Source: AR5 sp041497115 (GTDB lineage: Bacteria > Methylomirabilota > Methylomirabilia > Rokubacteriales > CSP1-6). Taken from it: 64,000 nt of DNA. Below, in pieces: positions 34,561-42,879 of the stretch. The translations under genes were made by a program, and so were the position numbers. The notes below the pieces were generated by a model. That model was not told the origin of the DNA and searched no databases. It saw only the letters and a program-made list of their open reading frames with translations. The DNA lies in NCBI GenBank assembly GCA_041497115.1, contig JBGQFW010000011.1, forward strand, positions 4,825 to 68,824, in the 5' to 3' direction. The stretch's first letter is position 1, and each line of letters starts with the position of its first letter.

Positions 34561-35462
34561 CGAAGGACCCCGTCGGCTTCATCGGGCTCGGCACGATGGG
34601 CGGCCCCATGGCCGCCAACCTCGCCCGCGCCGGCGTGCCGCTCGTCGTCCACGACCCGAGCCCCGCCGCCACCGCCGCCGCGGCGAAGCACGCCGGCGTG
34701 ACGGTCGCCGGCTCGCCCGCGGAGGTCGCCGGCCGCGTCGGGGTGCTCTTCAGCGCGCTGCCCAACGACGACGTCGTGCGCGCGGCCTACCTCGGCCCCG
34801 GCGGCGTCGCCGCGGGCGGGCGGGCCGGCCTCGTCACCTGCGACTGCTCGACGGTGAGCCCCGAGGCCACGCTCGAGGTGGCCGCCGACCTCGCGGCGCG
34901 GAGCATCACGCACATGGACACGCCGATGCTCGGCTCGCAGCCGCAGGCGGTGTCGGGCGAGATCTTCTTCATCGTGGGCGGTGAGCGCGCGACGCTCGAC
35001 ACGATCACGCCCTATCTCGAGATCATGGGCCGGCTGCACATGTACGTGGGCGCCTCCGCGGCCGGCAACCGGGTGAAGCTGCTCCACAACGGCCTTGTCG
35101 CGGTGACCGCGGTGGCGGTGGCCGAGGCTCTCGGCGCCTGCGTGCAGTCGGGGGTGGACCCCTACGTGTTCTACGACGTCGTGAAGAACGGCGGCGGCAT
35201 GGCCTTCGGCACGTACTTCGACCGCCGCGTCAAGCGCATGCTCGACGGCGACTTCTCGCCGACCTTCATGGCCGAGCTGATGCTGAAGGACGCGCGGCTG
35301 GCGCTGGACCTCGCGCGCGCCGTGCGGGTGCCGGCGCCGATCCTCGAGGAGACGACGCGCACCTACGCGGAGGCCGTCGCCGACGGCTGGGGCAAGGAAG
35401 ACTTCTCCGCCGTCACCCACGTCGTCGAGAAGCGGATCGGGCGGCGCGTCACGCAGCGATAG
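34557..35462 (+). CDS. 3-hydroxyisobutyrate dehydrogenase-family oxidoreductase
   Basis: 301 aa from GTG 34557 (GTGA overlap). GFIGLGTMGGPMAANL opens the NAD(P) fold. DCSTVSPEATLEVA and the catalytic Lys174 in GNRVKLLHNG mark the beta-hydroxyacid dehydrogenase family (3-hydroxyisobutyrate dehydrogenase, tartronate semialdehyde reductase). Third coupled gene of the FadB/J-amidase run, suggesting degradation of an amide-linked branched acid. Confidence 0.9.
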   Translation: MTKDPVGFIGLGTMGGPMAANLARAGVPLVVHDPSPAATAAAAKHAGVTVAGSPAEVAGRVGVLFSALPNDDVVRAAYLGPGGVAAGGRAGLVTCDCSTVSPEATLEVAADLAARSITHMDTPMLGSQPQAVSGEIFFIVGGERATLDTITPYLEIMGRLHMYVGASAAGNRVKLLHNGLVAVTAVAVAEALGACVQSGVDPYVFYDVVKNGGGMAFGTYFDRRVKRMLDGDFSPTFMAELMLKDARLALDLARAVRVPAPILEETTRTYAEAVADGWGKEDFSAVTHVVEKRIGRRVTQR

Positions 35463-35464
35463 CC

Positions 35465-35893
35465 GTGCGGCTGCCCGCCCGCGTCGCGCTCCTCGCCCTG
35501 CTGGCCCTCGCCGCCTGCGCCACGCCGCACGGCGCCTCGCCGGTGCTGAGCGATGACGCGCCGGCGCCGCGCGCCGACCTCTACGTGTTCAACATCAGCC
35601 GGGGCACGATGATCCCGCTGAACCGGCACGTGACGATCGACGGGTTTCCGCTCGTGAGCCTCCCGCGCGAGACCTGGCGGCGGCTCACCGTCAAGCCGGG
35701 GGCGCACGAGCTGGTGCTCGACGGCCAGCGGCTCCCCCTCGAGATCGCCGACGGCGGCGCGTATTTCGTCGTCGTCGCCCACCATCCGGCGCGCGCCTGG
35801 CTGGTGCCGGTCGGCGCCCACCCGATCTTCATCCGCGCCATCGGCGAGGCCGACGCCCTGCGCCTGTTCACGGAGATGAAAGAGGCGCAGTGA
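35465..35893 (+). CDS. Outer- or inner-membrane lipoprotein, DUF2846-like
   Basis: 142 aa from GTG 35465, two bases after the previous stop. The leader RLPARVALLALLALAACA ends in a lipobox with Cys18. The mature part is a small beta domain: ADLYVFNISRGTMIPLNRHVTIDG, then a PEGA-like KPGAHELVLDG. Similar DUF2846 lipoproteins are surface- or periplasm-located with no known function. Coupled by overlap to the following amidohydrolase gene. Confidence 0.75.
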   Translation: MRLPARVALLALLALAACATPHGASPVLSDDAPAPRADLYVFNISRGTMIPLNRHVTIDGFPLVSLPRETWRRLTVKPGAHELVLDGQRLPLEIADGGAYFVVVAHHPARAWLVPVGAHPIFIRAIGEADALRLFTEMKEAQ

Positions 35894-36801
35894 TCGGCGA
35901 CCGGCCGATCGTGGACGCGCACCAGCACTTCTGGGACCCCGCGCGCAACCCGTACCCGTGGCTGACGGGAGCCCCGCTCGCCGACTTCCGCTACGGCGAC
36001 TACACGTCCCTCCCGCGCCCCTACCTGCCCGACGACTTCCGCCGCGACGCCGGCGGCCATCGCGTGGTGGCGACTGTGCACATGGAAGCCGAGTGGGATC
36101 CCGCCGACGAGGTGGGCGAGACGCGCTGGCTGGCCGGCGTGCGCGCGCGCCACGGGCTGCCCACCGTCGCCGTCGGTCACGCGCGCTTCGAGGCGCCGGA
36201 CGTCGAGGGCGTGCTGGCCGGCCACGCCGCGTTCGACTTCGTGCGCGGCATCCGCCAGAAGCCGGCGGCGGCCGCCACGCCGGGCGACGCGCGGCGCGGC
36301 GCCCCCGGCTCGATGGACGACCCCGCGTGGCGACGCGGCTACGCGCGGCTCGACGCCCACCGCCTGCACTTCGACGTGCAGACGCCGTGGTGGCACCTCG
36401 ACGCCCTGGCCGACCTCGCGCGGGACTTCCCCGGCATCCCGATCGTGATCAACCACACCGCCCTGCCCGCCGACCGCAGCGCCGGCGCGCTCGCGGGCTG
36501 GCGCCGCGCGCTGCAGACCGCCGCTGCGCAGCCGAACGTGACGATCAAGATCTCCGGCCTCGGCCAGCGCGACCGGTCGTGGCCGCGCGAGGCCAACCGG
36601 CAGGTGGTCCGCGACACCATCGCGATCTTCGGCGTTGCCCGCTGCATGTTCGCCAGCAACTTCCCGGTGGACGGCCTCTGCGTGGGCTATCGCGACCTCT
36701 TCGACGCCTTCGCGGAGTTCGTCGCCGACCGGCCGCCCGCCGAGCAGCGGGCGCTCTTCCACGACAACGCCGCGCGGATCTACCGGATCGGCGCGATTTG
36801 A
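35890..36801 (+). CDS. Amidohydrolase-2 family metal-dependent hydrolase/lactonase
   Basis: 303 aa from GTG overlapping the lipoprotein stop. VDAHQHFWDPARNPYPWL is the opening of the L-fuconolactonase/2-pyrone-4,6-dicarboxylate lactonase group. HMEAEWDPA, FPGIPIVINHTALP and a late FASNFPVDG supply further barrel motifs. Such enzymes open sugar- or aromatic-acid-derived lactones. Its stop codon is embedded in the TTGACA of the leuA-region promoter. Confidence 0.86.
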   Translation: MIGDRPIVDAHQHFWDPARNPYPWLTGAPLADFRYGDYTSLPRPYLPDDFRRDAGGHRVVATVHMEAEWDPADEVGETRWLAGVRARHGLPTVAVGHARFEAPDVEGVLAGHAAFDFVRGIRQKPAAAATPGDARRGAPGSMDDPAWRRGYARLDAHRLHFDVQTPWWHLDALADLARDFPGIPIVINHTALPADRSAGALAGWRRALQTAAAQPNVTIKISGLGQRDRSWPREANRQVVRDTIAIFGVARCMFASNFPVDGLCVGYRDLFDAFAEFVADRPPAEQRALFHDNAARIYRIGAI

Positions 36802-36826
36802 CATCGGCAGCGGCCCCGGCGACACT
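36798..36826 (+). promoter_or_regulatory. Promoter of the leuA leader
   Basis: A perfect TTGACA (36798-36803), exactly 17 nt, then GACACT (36821-36826). Expected transcription start is at about 36833, only a few bases before the leader ATG. It overlaps the stop codon of the preceding amidohydrolase gene. Confidence 0.65.
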
Positions 36827-36837
36827 ACGTGGGCACA

Positions 36838-36911
36838 TGGACACGAGCGCTCCTGCGACAGTGAGGACGACGAGGGGGACTTCCCCGCTCGCGAGCCTGT
36901 CCCTGACCTAG
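36838..36911 (+). CDS. Candidate leucine leader peptide of leuA
   Basis: A 24-codon reading frame beginning MDTSAPATVRTT and ending SPLASLSLT before TAG. All three Leu codons (CTC, CTG, CTG) fall in the last seven codons, right before an 11-bp hairpin (36911-36934) and the intrinsic terminator. This is the order promoter, leader peptide, terminator, leuA expected of transcriptional attenuation by leucine. Leu codons are not consecutive and no antiterminator pairing is obvious by eye, so this is a hypothesis. Confidence 0.5.
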
Positions 36912-36971
36912 GCGCGCGCCCAAGGGCGCGCGCCAAAAAAGCCTCTCCCGCACACCCGGGGAGGCTTTTTT
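36911..36971 (+). terminator. GC palindrome plus strong intrinsic terminator before leuA
   Basis: GGCGCGCGCCC-AA-GGGCGCGCGCC (36911-36934) is a perfect inverted repeat. It is followed by AAAAAAGCCTC...GAGGCTTTTTT (36935-36971), a stem with one bulge ending in a T-rich tract. The A-run makes the terminator bidirectional in sequence. It lies 25 nt before the leuA start, either ending the amidohydrolase transcript or acting as the attenuator. Confidence 0.85.
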
Positions 36972-36995
36972 ATTTGCCCGAACAAGGAGGCCCCC

Positions 36996-38678
36996 GTGGC
37001 GCCGAAGGCAGGTGCACCGACCCCGATGCCGTTCCATCTCTATCGGCCGTTCACGCCGATCCCGCTGCCGGATCGCACGTGGCCCGGCCGGGTCATCACG
37101 CGCGCCCCCCGGTGGTGCAGCGTGGACCTGCGCGACGGCAACCAGGCGCTGATCGATCCCATGGACCAGGAGCGCAAGCGGCGGATGTTCGACCTGCTGG
37201 TGCGCTGCGGCTTCAAGGAGATCGAGGTGGGCTTCCCGTCCGCCTCGCAGCCGGACTTCGACTTCGTCCGTCAGATCATCGAGGAGGACCTGATCCCCGA
37301 CGACGTGATGATCCAGGTCCTCACCCAGGCCCGCCCCGAGCTGATCGAGCGCACCTTCGAGTCGCTGCGCGGCGCCCCGCGGGCGCTCGTGCACCTCTAC
37401 AACTCGACCTCCACGCTGCAGCGCCGCGTGGTGTTCGGCCTCGACCGGGCGGGCATCGTGGACATCGCGGTGCGCGCCGCCGCGCTCTGCCGGAAGCTCG
37501 TGGCGACGGTCCCGGGGACCGACGTGCACTTCCAGTACTCGCCGGAGAGCTTCACCGGCACCGAGCTCCCATTCGCCAAGGAGATCTGCGAGGCGGTGAT
37601 GGACGTGTGGGAGCCGACCACCGAGCGCCCGGTGATCCTGAACCTCCCGGCCACGGTGGAGATGGCGACCGCCAACGTGTACGGGGACCAGATCGAGTGG
37701 TTCCACCGCAATATCAAAGCGCGCGACACGATCGTGCTCTCGCTGCACCCGCACAACGACCGCGGCACCGCGGTGGCCGCCGCCGAGTTCGGCGTCATGG
37801 CCGGCGCCGATCGCATCGAGGGCACGCTGTTCGGCAACGGCGAGCGCACCGGCAACGTGGACGTCGTCACGCTGGCGCTCAACCTCTTCAGCCAGGGCGT
37901 GGACCCGCGACTGGACTTCACCGACATCGACACCGCCCGGCGCATCGTCGAGCACTGCAACCGGCTGCCGGTGCACCCGCGCCATCCCTACGTGGGCGAC
38001 CTCGTCTACACGGCGTTCTCGGGCTCGCACCAGGACGCGATCAAGAAGGGGTTCGAGGCGCTCGGCAAGGACTACGACGTCTGGGAGGTGCCCTACCTGC
38101 CGATCGACCCGCACCACCTGGGGCGCAGCTACGAGGCGGTGATCCGGGTCAACAGCCAGTCCGGCAAGGGCGGCGTCGCCTACATCATGAAGTTCGAGCA
38201 CGGCCTGGACCTGCCGCGGCGGCTGCAGATCGAGTTCTCCTCGGTGATTCAGAAGCTGACCGAGGCCAGCGGCACCGAGATCAGCGCCGAGAAGATCTGG
38301 GCGGCCTTCGAGAGCACCTACCTGGCGCCGGGCCCCGCGCTGGCGCTCGCCGGCCACCCGATCCTCACCACGGCGGCGGAGACCGGCGAGACCACGATCG
38401 AGGCCGCCGTGCGGCTGCCGGGCGGCCCGCGCATGGTGAAGGGGTGCGGCAACGGGCCCATCGCCGCGTTCGTGGACGCCCTCGCGCGCGACGCCGGCAT
38501 CGCGGTCGAGATCGTGGACTATCACGAGCACGCGCTGGGCGAGGGCGCCGACGCGCGCGCCGCCGCCTACGTGGAGGCGAAGGTGGGCGGCGGCCGCAGC
38601 CGCTGGGGCGTGGGCGTGGACGCCAACATCGTGACGGCGTCGCTGCGCGCGGTGGTGAGCGCGGTCAACCGCGTCTGA
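36996..38678 (+). CDS. leuA: 2-isopropylmalate synthase
   Basis: 560 aa from GTG 36996 behind AAGGAGG. Long-type LeuA: WCSVDLRDGNQALIDPM gives the divalent-metal Asp and catalytic Arg, LHPHNDRGTAVAAAEFG the HxH metal ligands, and GTLFGNGERTGNVD the glycine loop. The C-terminal ~120 residues form the leucine-binding regulatory domain. It joins acetyl-CoA to 2-oxoisovalerate as the first leucine step and is feedback-inhibited in relatives. No leuBCD nearby. Upstream signals suggest attenuation. Confidence 0.94.
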   Translation: MAPKAGAPTPMPFHLYRPFTPIPLPDRTWPGRVITRAPRWCSVDLRDGNQALIDPMDQERKRRMFDLLVRCGFKEIEVGFPSASQPDFDFVRQIIEEDLIPDDVMIQVLTQARPELIERTFESLRGAPRALVHLYNSTSTLQRRVVFGLDRAGIVDIAVRAAALCRKLVATVPGTDVHFQYSPESFTGTELPFAKEICEAVMDVWEPTTERPVILNLPATVEMATANVYGDQIEWFHRNIKARDTIVLSLHPHNDRGTAVAAAEFGVMAGADRIEGTLFGNGERTGNVDVVTLALNLFSQGVDPRLDFTDIDTARRIVEHCNRLPVHPRHPYVGDLVYTAFSGSHQDAIKKGFEALGKDYDVWEVPYLPIDPHHLGRSYEAVIRVNSQSGKGGVAYIMKFEHGLDLPRRLQIEFSSVIQKLTEASGTEISAEKIWAAFESTYLAPGPALALAGHPILTTAAETGETTIEAAVRLPGGPRMVKGCGNGPIAAFVDALARDAGIAVEIVDYHEHALGEGADARAAAYVEAKVGGGRSRWGVGVDANIVTASLRAVVSAVNRV

Positions 38679-38696
38679 GCGGCGGCCGGCAACCGC

Positions 38697-39128
38697 TTAG
38701 CGCGCGCGGACGGTCAGCACCGGGCACGGCGCGGCGGCGATCACCCGCGCGGCGACACTGCCGAGGATCAGCCGTCGCAGCCCGGTCCGTCCGTGGGTGC
38801 CCATCACGATCAGGGTGGCCCGCCGCTTGCGCGCGAGGGCGACGATCTGGCGCGCGGGGTTGCCGTCGAGCAGCGCGACGCCGGCGGTGACGCCGGCGCG
38901 CCGCGCCGCCGCCCGCAGCCGGTCGAAGCCCCGGCGGGCCGCCGCCTCGGCGCGCTCCCGCAGCTTCAGCTCCTGCAGCAGGTAGGTCTCGTCGCCGAAC
39001 GTGATCGGCTCCAGCACGTGGACGAGCACCAGGCGCGCCCGCTCCCGCCTCGCCACGGCGAGCGCGCGGCGGAACGCCGGCCGCGCGCCGGGTGAAAAAT
39101 CCGTCGGGTGAAGGATCAGCCTGGCCAT
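38697..39128 (-). CDS. Universal stress protein (UspA) family
   Basis: 143 aa. Nucleotide-binding Rossmann-like fold with LILHPTDFSPGARPAFRRAL at the start and the ATP-binding motif GTHGRTGLRRLILGSVA (G-x2-G-x9-GS form) near 110-126, so it is of the ATP-binding type. Single gene, divergent from the AOR operon. Such proteins affect survival in starvation, oxidative or metal stress. Confidence 0.92.
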   Translation of the reverse strand: MARLILHPTDFSPGARPAFRRALAVARRERARLVLVHVLEPITFGDETYLLQELKLRERAEAAARRGFDRLRAAARRAGVTAGVALLDGNPARQIVALARKRRATLIVMGTHGRTGLRRLILGSVAARVIAAAPCPVLTVRAR

Positions 39129-39184
39129 GTCCGCCTGCCTCCCCGGAATGATAGGATGAGGGCCGCTCGAAGGAGGATATACCC

Positions 39185-41059
39185 ATGGCTGCCGGCATCA
39201 CGGCCAAGCTCCTGCACATCGACCTCACCGCGCGGCAGACGCGCGTGGAAGAAGTTCCCGAGAACGTGCTGCGCCGGCACCTGGGCGGCGGCGCCATGGC
39301 CGCCTGGCTGCTGCTGCGCGAGCTCGAGCCCGGCGTCGATCCGCTCGGTCCCGACAACGTCCTCGTCTTCATGACGAGCGTGATCAACGGGCTCTCGCTC
39401 TCCGGCACCAACCGCTACACGGCGGCGGCCAAGTCGCCGCTCACCGGCGGCTACGGCGAGTCCGAGGCGGGCGGCTGGTGGGGACCGGAGCTGCGCGCGG
39501 CCGGCTGGGACGGCGTGGTCGTGCACGGAAAGGCCGACAAGCCGACCTACGTGTGGATCAAGGACGACCGGGTCGAGTTCCGCGACGCCGCCGCGTACTG
39601 GGGCCAGCTCTCCGGCGAGGTGCAGGACGGCCTCGAGGCCGAGCTGGGCGACAAGCGCATCCGCGTCTTGCAGTGCGGCGTGTCGGGCGAGCGCGGCGTG
39701 CGCTTCGCGGCCATCGTGAACCAGCTCAAGCACTTCCACGGCCGCAGCGGGCTGGGCGCGGTGATGGGGTCCAAGAACCTCAAGGCGATCGTCGTGCGCG
39801 GCAGCAAGCCGCCGGCGGCCGCCGACAAGGACCAGGCCAAGCAGAAGCTGGTGTGGTTCAAGGACCACTACGACCGCTCGAAGGACCGCTTCCACCAGCT
39901 GGGCTCCTCCGCCGGCGTGCTCGCGCTCGAGGCCAGCGGCATCCTGCCCACGCGCAACTTCCGCGACGGCTCGTTCGAGGGCGCGCACGACATCAGCGGC
40001 CAGAAGATGCGCGACACGATCCTGGTCAACCGCGGCACCTGCTACGCGTGCGCCGTCGCCTGCAAGCGCGAGGTCGAGGTGAAGGAGCTGGGCGTGACGC
40101 CCAAGTACGGCGGGCCGGAGTACGAGACGCTCGCCGCCACCGGGTCGCTGTGCGGCATCAACGACCTCAACGCGCTGGCGCTGATCAACCAGCTCTACGC
40201 GCAGTACGTGCTCGACTCGATCTCCACCGGCGCCTCCATCGCGTTCGCCATGGAGTGCTACGAGCAGAAGATCATCGACAAGACGACGACCGGCGGCCTC
40301 GACCTCACCTGGGGCAACGTGGACGACACGATCACGCTGATCCACCAGATCGGCCGCCGCGAGGGGTTCGGCCGGCTGCTCGGCGAGGGCGTCAAGCGGG
40401 CGGCCGCGCAGCTCGGCAAGGGCGCCGAGAAGTTCGCGATGCACGTCAAGGGGCAGGAGCTGCCGATGCACGACCCGCGCGGCAAGAAGGGGCTCGCGCT
40501 CGCCTACGCGCTGTCGCCGACCGGCGCCGACCACATGGAGGCGCCCCACGATCCACTCTACGCCGGCTTCCACACCCAGGGCCATTCGATGGGCGTGCTG
40601 GGGCTGATCGAGCCGCTCGACCCGCTCGACCTGGACGCCAGGAAAGTCCGCGCGTTCTTCGAGACGCAGAAGGTCTGGTCGTTCTACAACTCGGTCGGCA
40701 TGTGCGATTTCGTCGGCGCGCCGCTCAACGTGCTGGAGCTCGCGCCGCTGATCGACTACATCAACGGCGTCACCGGCTGGAACATGAGCCTCTACGAGGC
40801 GATGAAGGTGGGCGAGCGCGCCAACACGCTGGCCCGCGTCTTCAACGACCGCGAGGGGTTCACGCCGGCCGACGACGTGCTGCCCGACCGGCTGCACGAA
40901 GGCATCGGCAACGGCGCGCTGAAGGGGTCGAAGGTCGAGCGCGACCTGTTCGTGGCGGCGCGGCGGACCTACTACGAGATGGCCGGCTGGGACGCCGAGA
41001 CCGGCAGGCCCACCGCCAGCAAGCTGGCCGAGCTCGGCCTCACGGACGTGAAGGCATGA
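39185..41059 (+). CDS. Tungsten/molybdenum aldehyde:ferredoxin oxidoreductase (AOR family)
   Basis: 624 aa behind GAAGGAGGATATACCC. The N-terminal domain has the pterin-binding LGGGAMAAWLLLREL and SGTNRYTAAAKSPLTGGYGE. The [4Fe-4S] cluster Cys are C286, C289, C293 (CYACAVACK) and C507 (GMCDF), the spacing of classical AORs. It oxidises aldehydes to acids, or the reverse, using ferredoxin and a bis-pterin metal cofactor. No ferredoxin or small Fe-S subunit is adjacent. Overlaps the aldo-keto reductase by ATGA. Confidence 0.92.
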   Translation: MAAGITAKLLHIDLTARQTRVEEVPENVLRRHLGGGAMAAWLLLRELEPGVDPLGPDNVLVFMTSVINGLSLSGTNRYTAAAKSPLTGGYGESEAGGWWGPELRAAGWDGVVVHGKADKPTYVWIKDDRVEFRDAAAYWGQLSGEVQDGLEAELGDKRIRVLQCGVSGERGVRFAAIVNQLKHFHGRSGLGAVMGSKNLKAIVVRGSKPPAAADKDQAKQKLVWFKDHYDRSKDRFHQLGSSAGVLALEASGILPTRNFRDGSFEGAHDISGQKMRDTILVNRGTCYACAVACKREVEVKELGVTPKYGGPEYETLAATGSLCGINDLNALALINQLYAQYVLDSISTGASIAFAMECYEQKIIDKTTTGGLDLTWGNVDDTITLIHQIGRREGFGRLLGEGVKRAAAQLGKGAEKFAMHVKGQELPMHDPRGKKGLALAYALSPTGADHMEAPHDPLYAGFHTQGHSMGVLGLIEPLDPLDLDARKVRAFFETQKVWSFYNSVGMCDFVGAPLNVLELAPLIDYINGVTGWNMSLYEAMKVGERANTLARVFNDREGFTPADDVLPDRLHEGIGNGALKGSKVERDLFVAARRTYYEMAGWDAETGRPTASKLAELGLTDVKA

Positions 41060-42048
41060 GCGCGATCCCGCGCCGGCGGCTCGGTCAGAGCACGCTCGAC
41101 GTCTCGGCGATCGGCCTGGGGTGCATGGGGTTCTCGGGCGTCTACGGCCCCGCCGACGACACCGAGTCGATCGCGCTCATCCAGCGCGCGATCGATCTCG
41201 GCGTCAACCACCTCGACTCCTCGGACATGTACGGCTGGGGCCACAACGAGACCCTGATCGGCAAGGCGCTCAAGGGGCGGCGCGACCGGGTGATCCTGGC
41301 CACGAAGTTCGGCCAGGTGCAGAACCCCGGCGGCGCCAACGTGGTCAACGGCCGCGCGGAGTACGTCGTGCAGGCGTGCGACGCCAGCCTCAAGCGGCTG
41401 GGCGTGGACGTGATCGACCTCTACTACCAGCATCGCGTGGACCCCAAGGTGCCGATCGAGGAGACCGTGAGCGGCATGAAGCGCTGCGTGGAGGCGGGCA
41501 AGGTGCGCTTCCTCGGTCTCTCCGAGGCGGCGCCCGCCACCGTGCGCCGCGCCCACGCCGTGCACCCGATCAGCGCGGTGCAGAGCGAGTACTCGCTGCT
41601 CTACCGCCGCGAGGCCGAGGAGACGCTGCCGACGCTGCGCGAGCTGGGCATCTCGTTCGTGGCCTACTCGCCGCTGGGGCGCAGCCTGCTCGCGGGCCAG
41701 GTCCACAAACCCCAGGACATCCCCGAGGGCGACCGGCGGCTGGCCCACCCGCGCTTCCAGGGCGACAACCTGGTCCGCAACATCGAGCTGGTGAAGAGGC
41801 TCGAGGCGTTCGCGCGCGAGAAGGGCTGCACACCCGGCCAGCTCGTGCTCGCCTGGCTCCTCGCCCAGGGCCGGGACGTGGTCGCCATCCCCGGCACCAA
41901 GCGGATCGATCGGCTTCAAGAAAACCTCGGCGCGCTGAAGGTCGAGCTGAGCGCCGACGACGTGCGGCGGATCTCGGAGACGGCACCGGTCGGCGCCGGC
42001 GCCGGCGGCCGTTACCCCGAGGCCCAGCTCAAAGCCGTCTTCATCTGA
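41056..42048 (+). CDS. Aldo/keto reductase
   Basis: 330 aa from the ATG overlapping the AOR stop. AKR13-like TIM barrel: VSAIGLGCMGFSGVYGPADD; catalytic tetrad Asp (LDSSDMYG: Asp and Tyr), Lys (LATKFGQV) and His (YYQHRVDP); NADPH tail AIPGTKRIDRLQEN. It reduces aldehydes or ketones, or oxidises alcohols. As part of the AOR operon it may interconvert the alcohol and aldehyde that AOR carries to the acid. Overlaps the next start (TGATG). Confidence 0.92.
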   Translation: MSAIPRRRLGQSTLDVSAIGLGCMGFSGVYGPADDTESIALIQRAIDLGVNHLDSSDMYGWGHNETLIGKALKGRRDRVILATKFGQVQNPGGANVVNGRAEYVVQACDASLKRLGVDVIDLYYQHRVDPKVPIEETVSGMKRCVEAGKVRFLGLSEAAPATVRRAHAVHPISAVQSEYSLLYRREAEETLPTLRELGISFVAYSPLGRSLLAGQVHKPQDIPEGDRRLAHPRFQGDNLVRNIELVKRLEAFAREKGCTPGQLVLAWLLAQGRDVVAIPGTKRIDRLQENLGALKVELSADDVRRISETAPVGAGAGGRYPEAQLKAVFI

Positions 42049-42878
42049 TGCAGATCCAGCCGATCGCCGGTGCGCTCGGCGCCGAGGTCAGCGGCGTCGA
42101 CCTCTCGAGGGATCTTGGCGACGCCACCGTTGCCGAGTTGCGCCGCGCGTGGCTGGATCACCTGGTCCTCTTCTTCCGCGACCAGGAGCTGCCGCCGGCG
42201 CGCTTCCTGGCCTTCGCGAAGCGCTTCGGCGAGCCGATCGAGTACCCGTTCGTGAAGGGGCTCGACGACTTCCCCGTGATCATCCCCGTCCTCAAGCTCG
42301 CGCACGAGACGATCAACTTCGGCGGCATTTGGCACTCCGACACGACCTACCTCGACGTGCCGCCGATGGCGAGCATGCTGGTGGCGCGCGAGGTCCCGCC
42401 CGCCGGTGGCGACACCGAGTTCGCCAACATGTACGCGGCCTACGAGACGCTCTCGGACGGCCTGCGGCGGCTGCTCGACGGCCTGGCGGCGATCAACAGC
42501 TCGGCGGCGGCCGACGTGTCGCGCACCCGCGAGGACCGCATCAAGGACAGCGCGCGCGCCGACGCGAAGAAGGCGTACGAGGCCGTCCACCCGGTCGTGC
42601 GCGTGCATCCCGAGACGGGCCGCCGTGCGCTCTACGTCAACGTGGCCCACACCGTGCGCTTCGAGGGAATGACCGCCGAGGAGAGCGCGCCGCTGCTGCA
42701 GTACCTCTATCGCCACCAGACGCGGCCGGAACTCACCTGCCGCTTCCGCTGGCGCCCGGGCTCGCTGGCGATGTGGGACAACCGCTGCGCCCAGCACAAC
42801 GCGATCAACGACTACCAGGGCCACCGCCGCCTGCTCCACCGCATCACGCTCGCCGGCGACAAGCCGAAGGGTCCCTAG
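42048..42878 (+). CDS. TauD/TfdA-family Fe(II)/2-oxoglutarate dioxygenase
   Basis: 276 aa. WHSDTTY gives H96 and D98 of the iron triad; the distal His is in NRCAQHNAIND and the 2-oxoglutarate Arg in LLHRITLAG. GAEVSGVDLSRDLGD and LFFRDQELPP are typical openings. It may release an aldehyde from an ether, sulfonate or amine substrate, which would fit co-translation with the aldo-keto reductase and AOR; this is inference. Confidence 0.9.
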   Translation: MQIQPIAGALGAEVSGVDLSRDLGDATVAELRRAWLDHLVLFFRDQELPPARFLAFAKRFGEPIEYPFVKGLDDFPVIIPVLKLAHETINFGGIWHSDTTYLDVPPMASMLVAREVPPAGGDTEFANMYAAYETLSDGLRRLLDGLAAINSSAAADVSRTREDRIKDSARADAKKAYEAVHPVVRVHPETGRRALYVNVAHTVRFEGMTAEESAPLLQYLYRHQTRPELTCRFRWRPGSLAMWDNRCAQHNAINDYQGHRRLLHRITLAGDKPKGP

Positions 42879-42879
42879 C

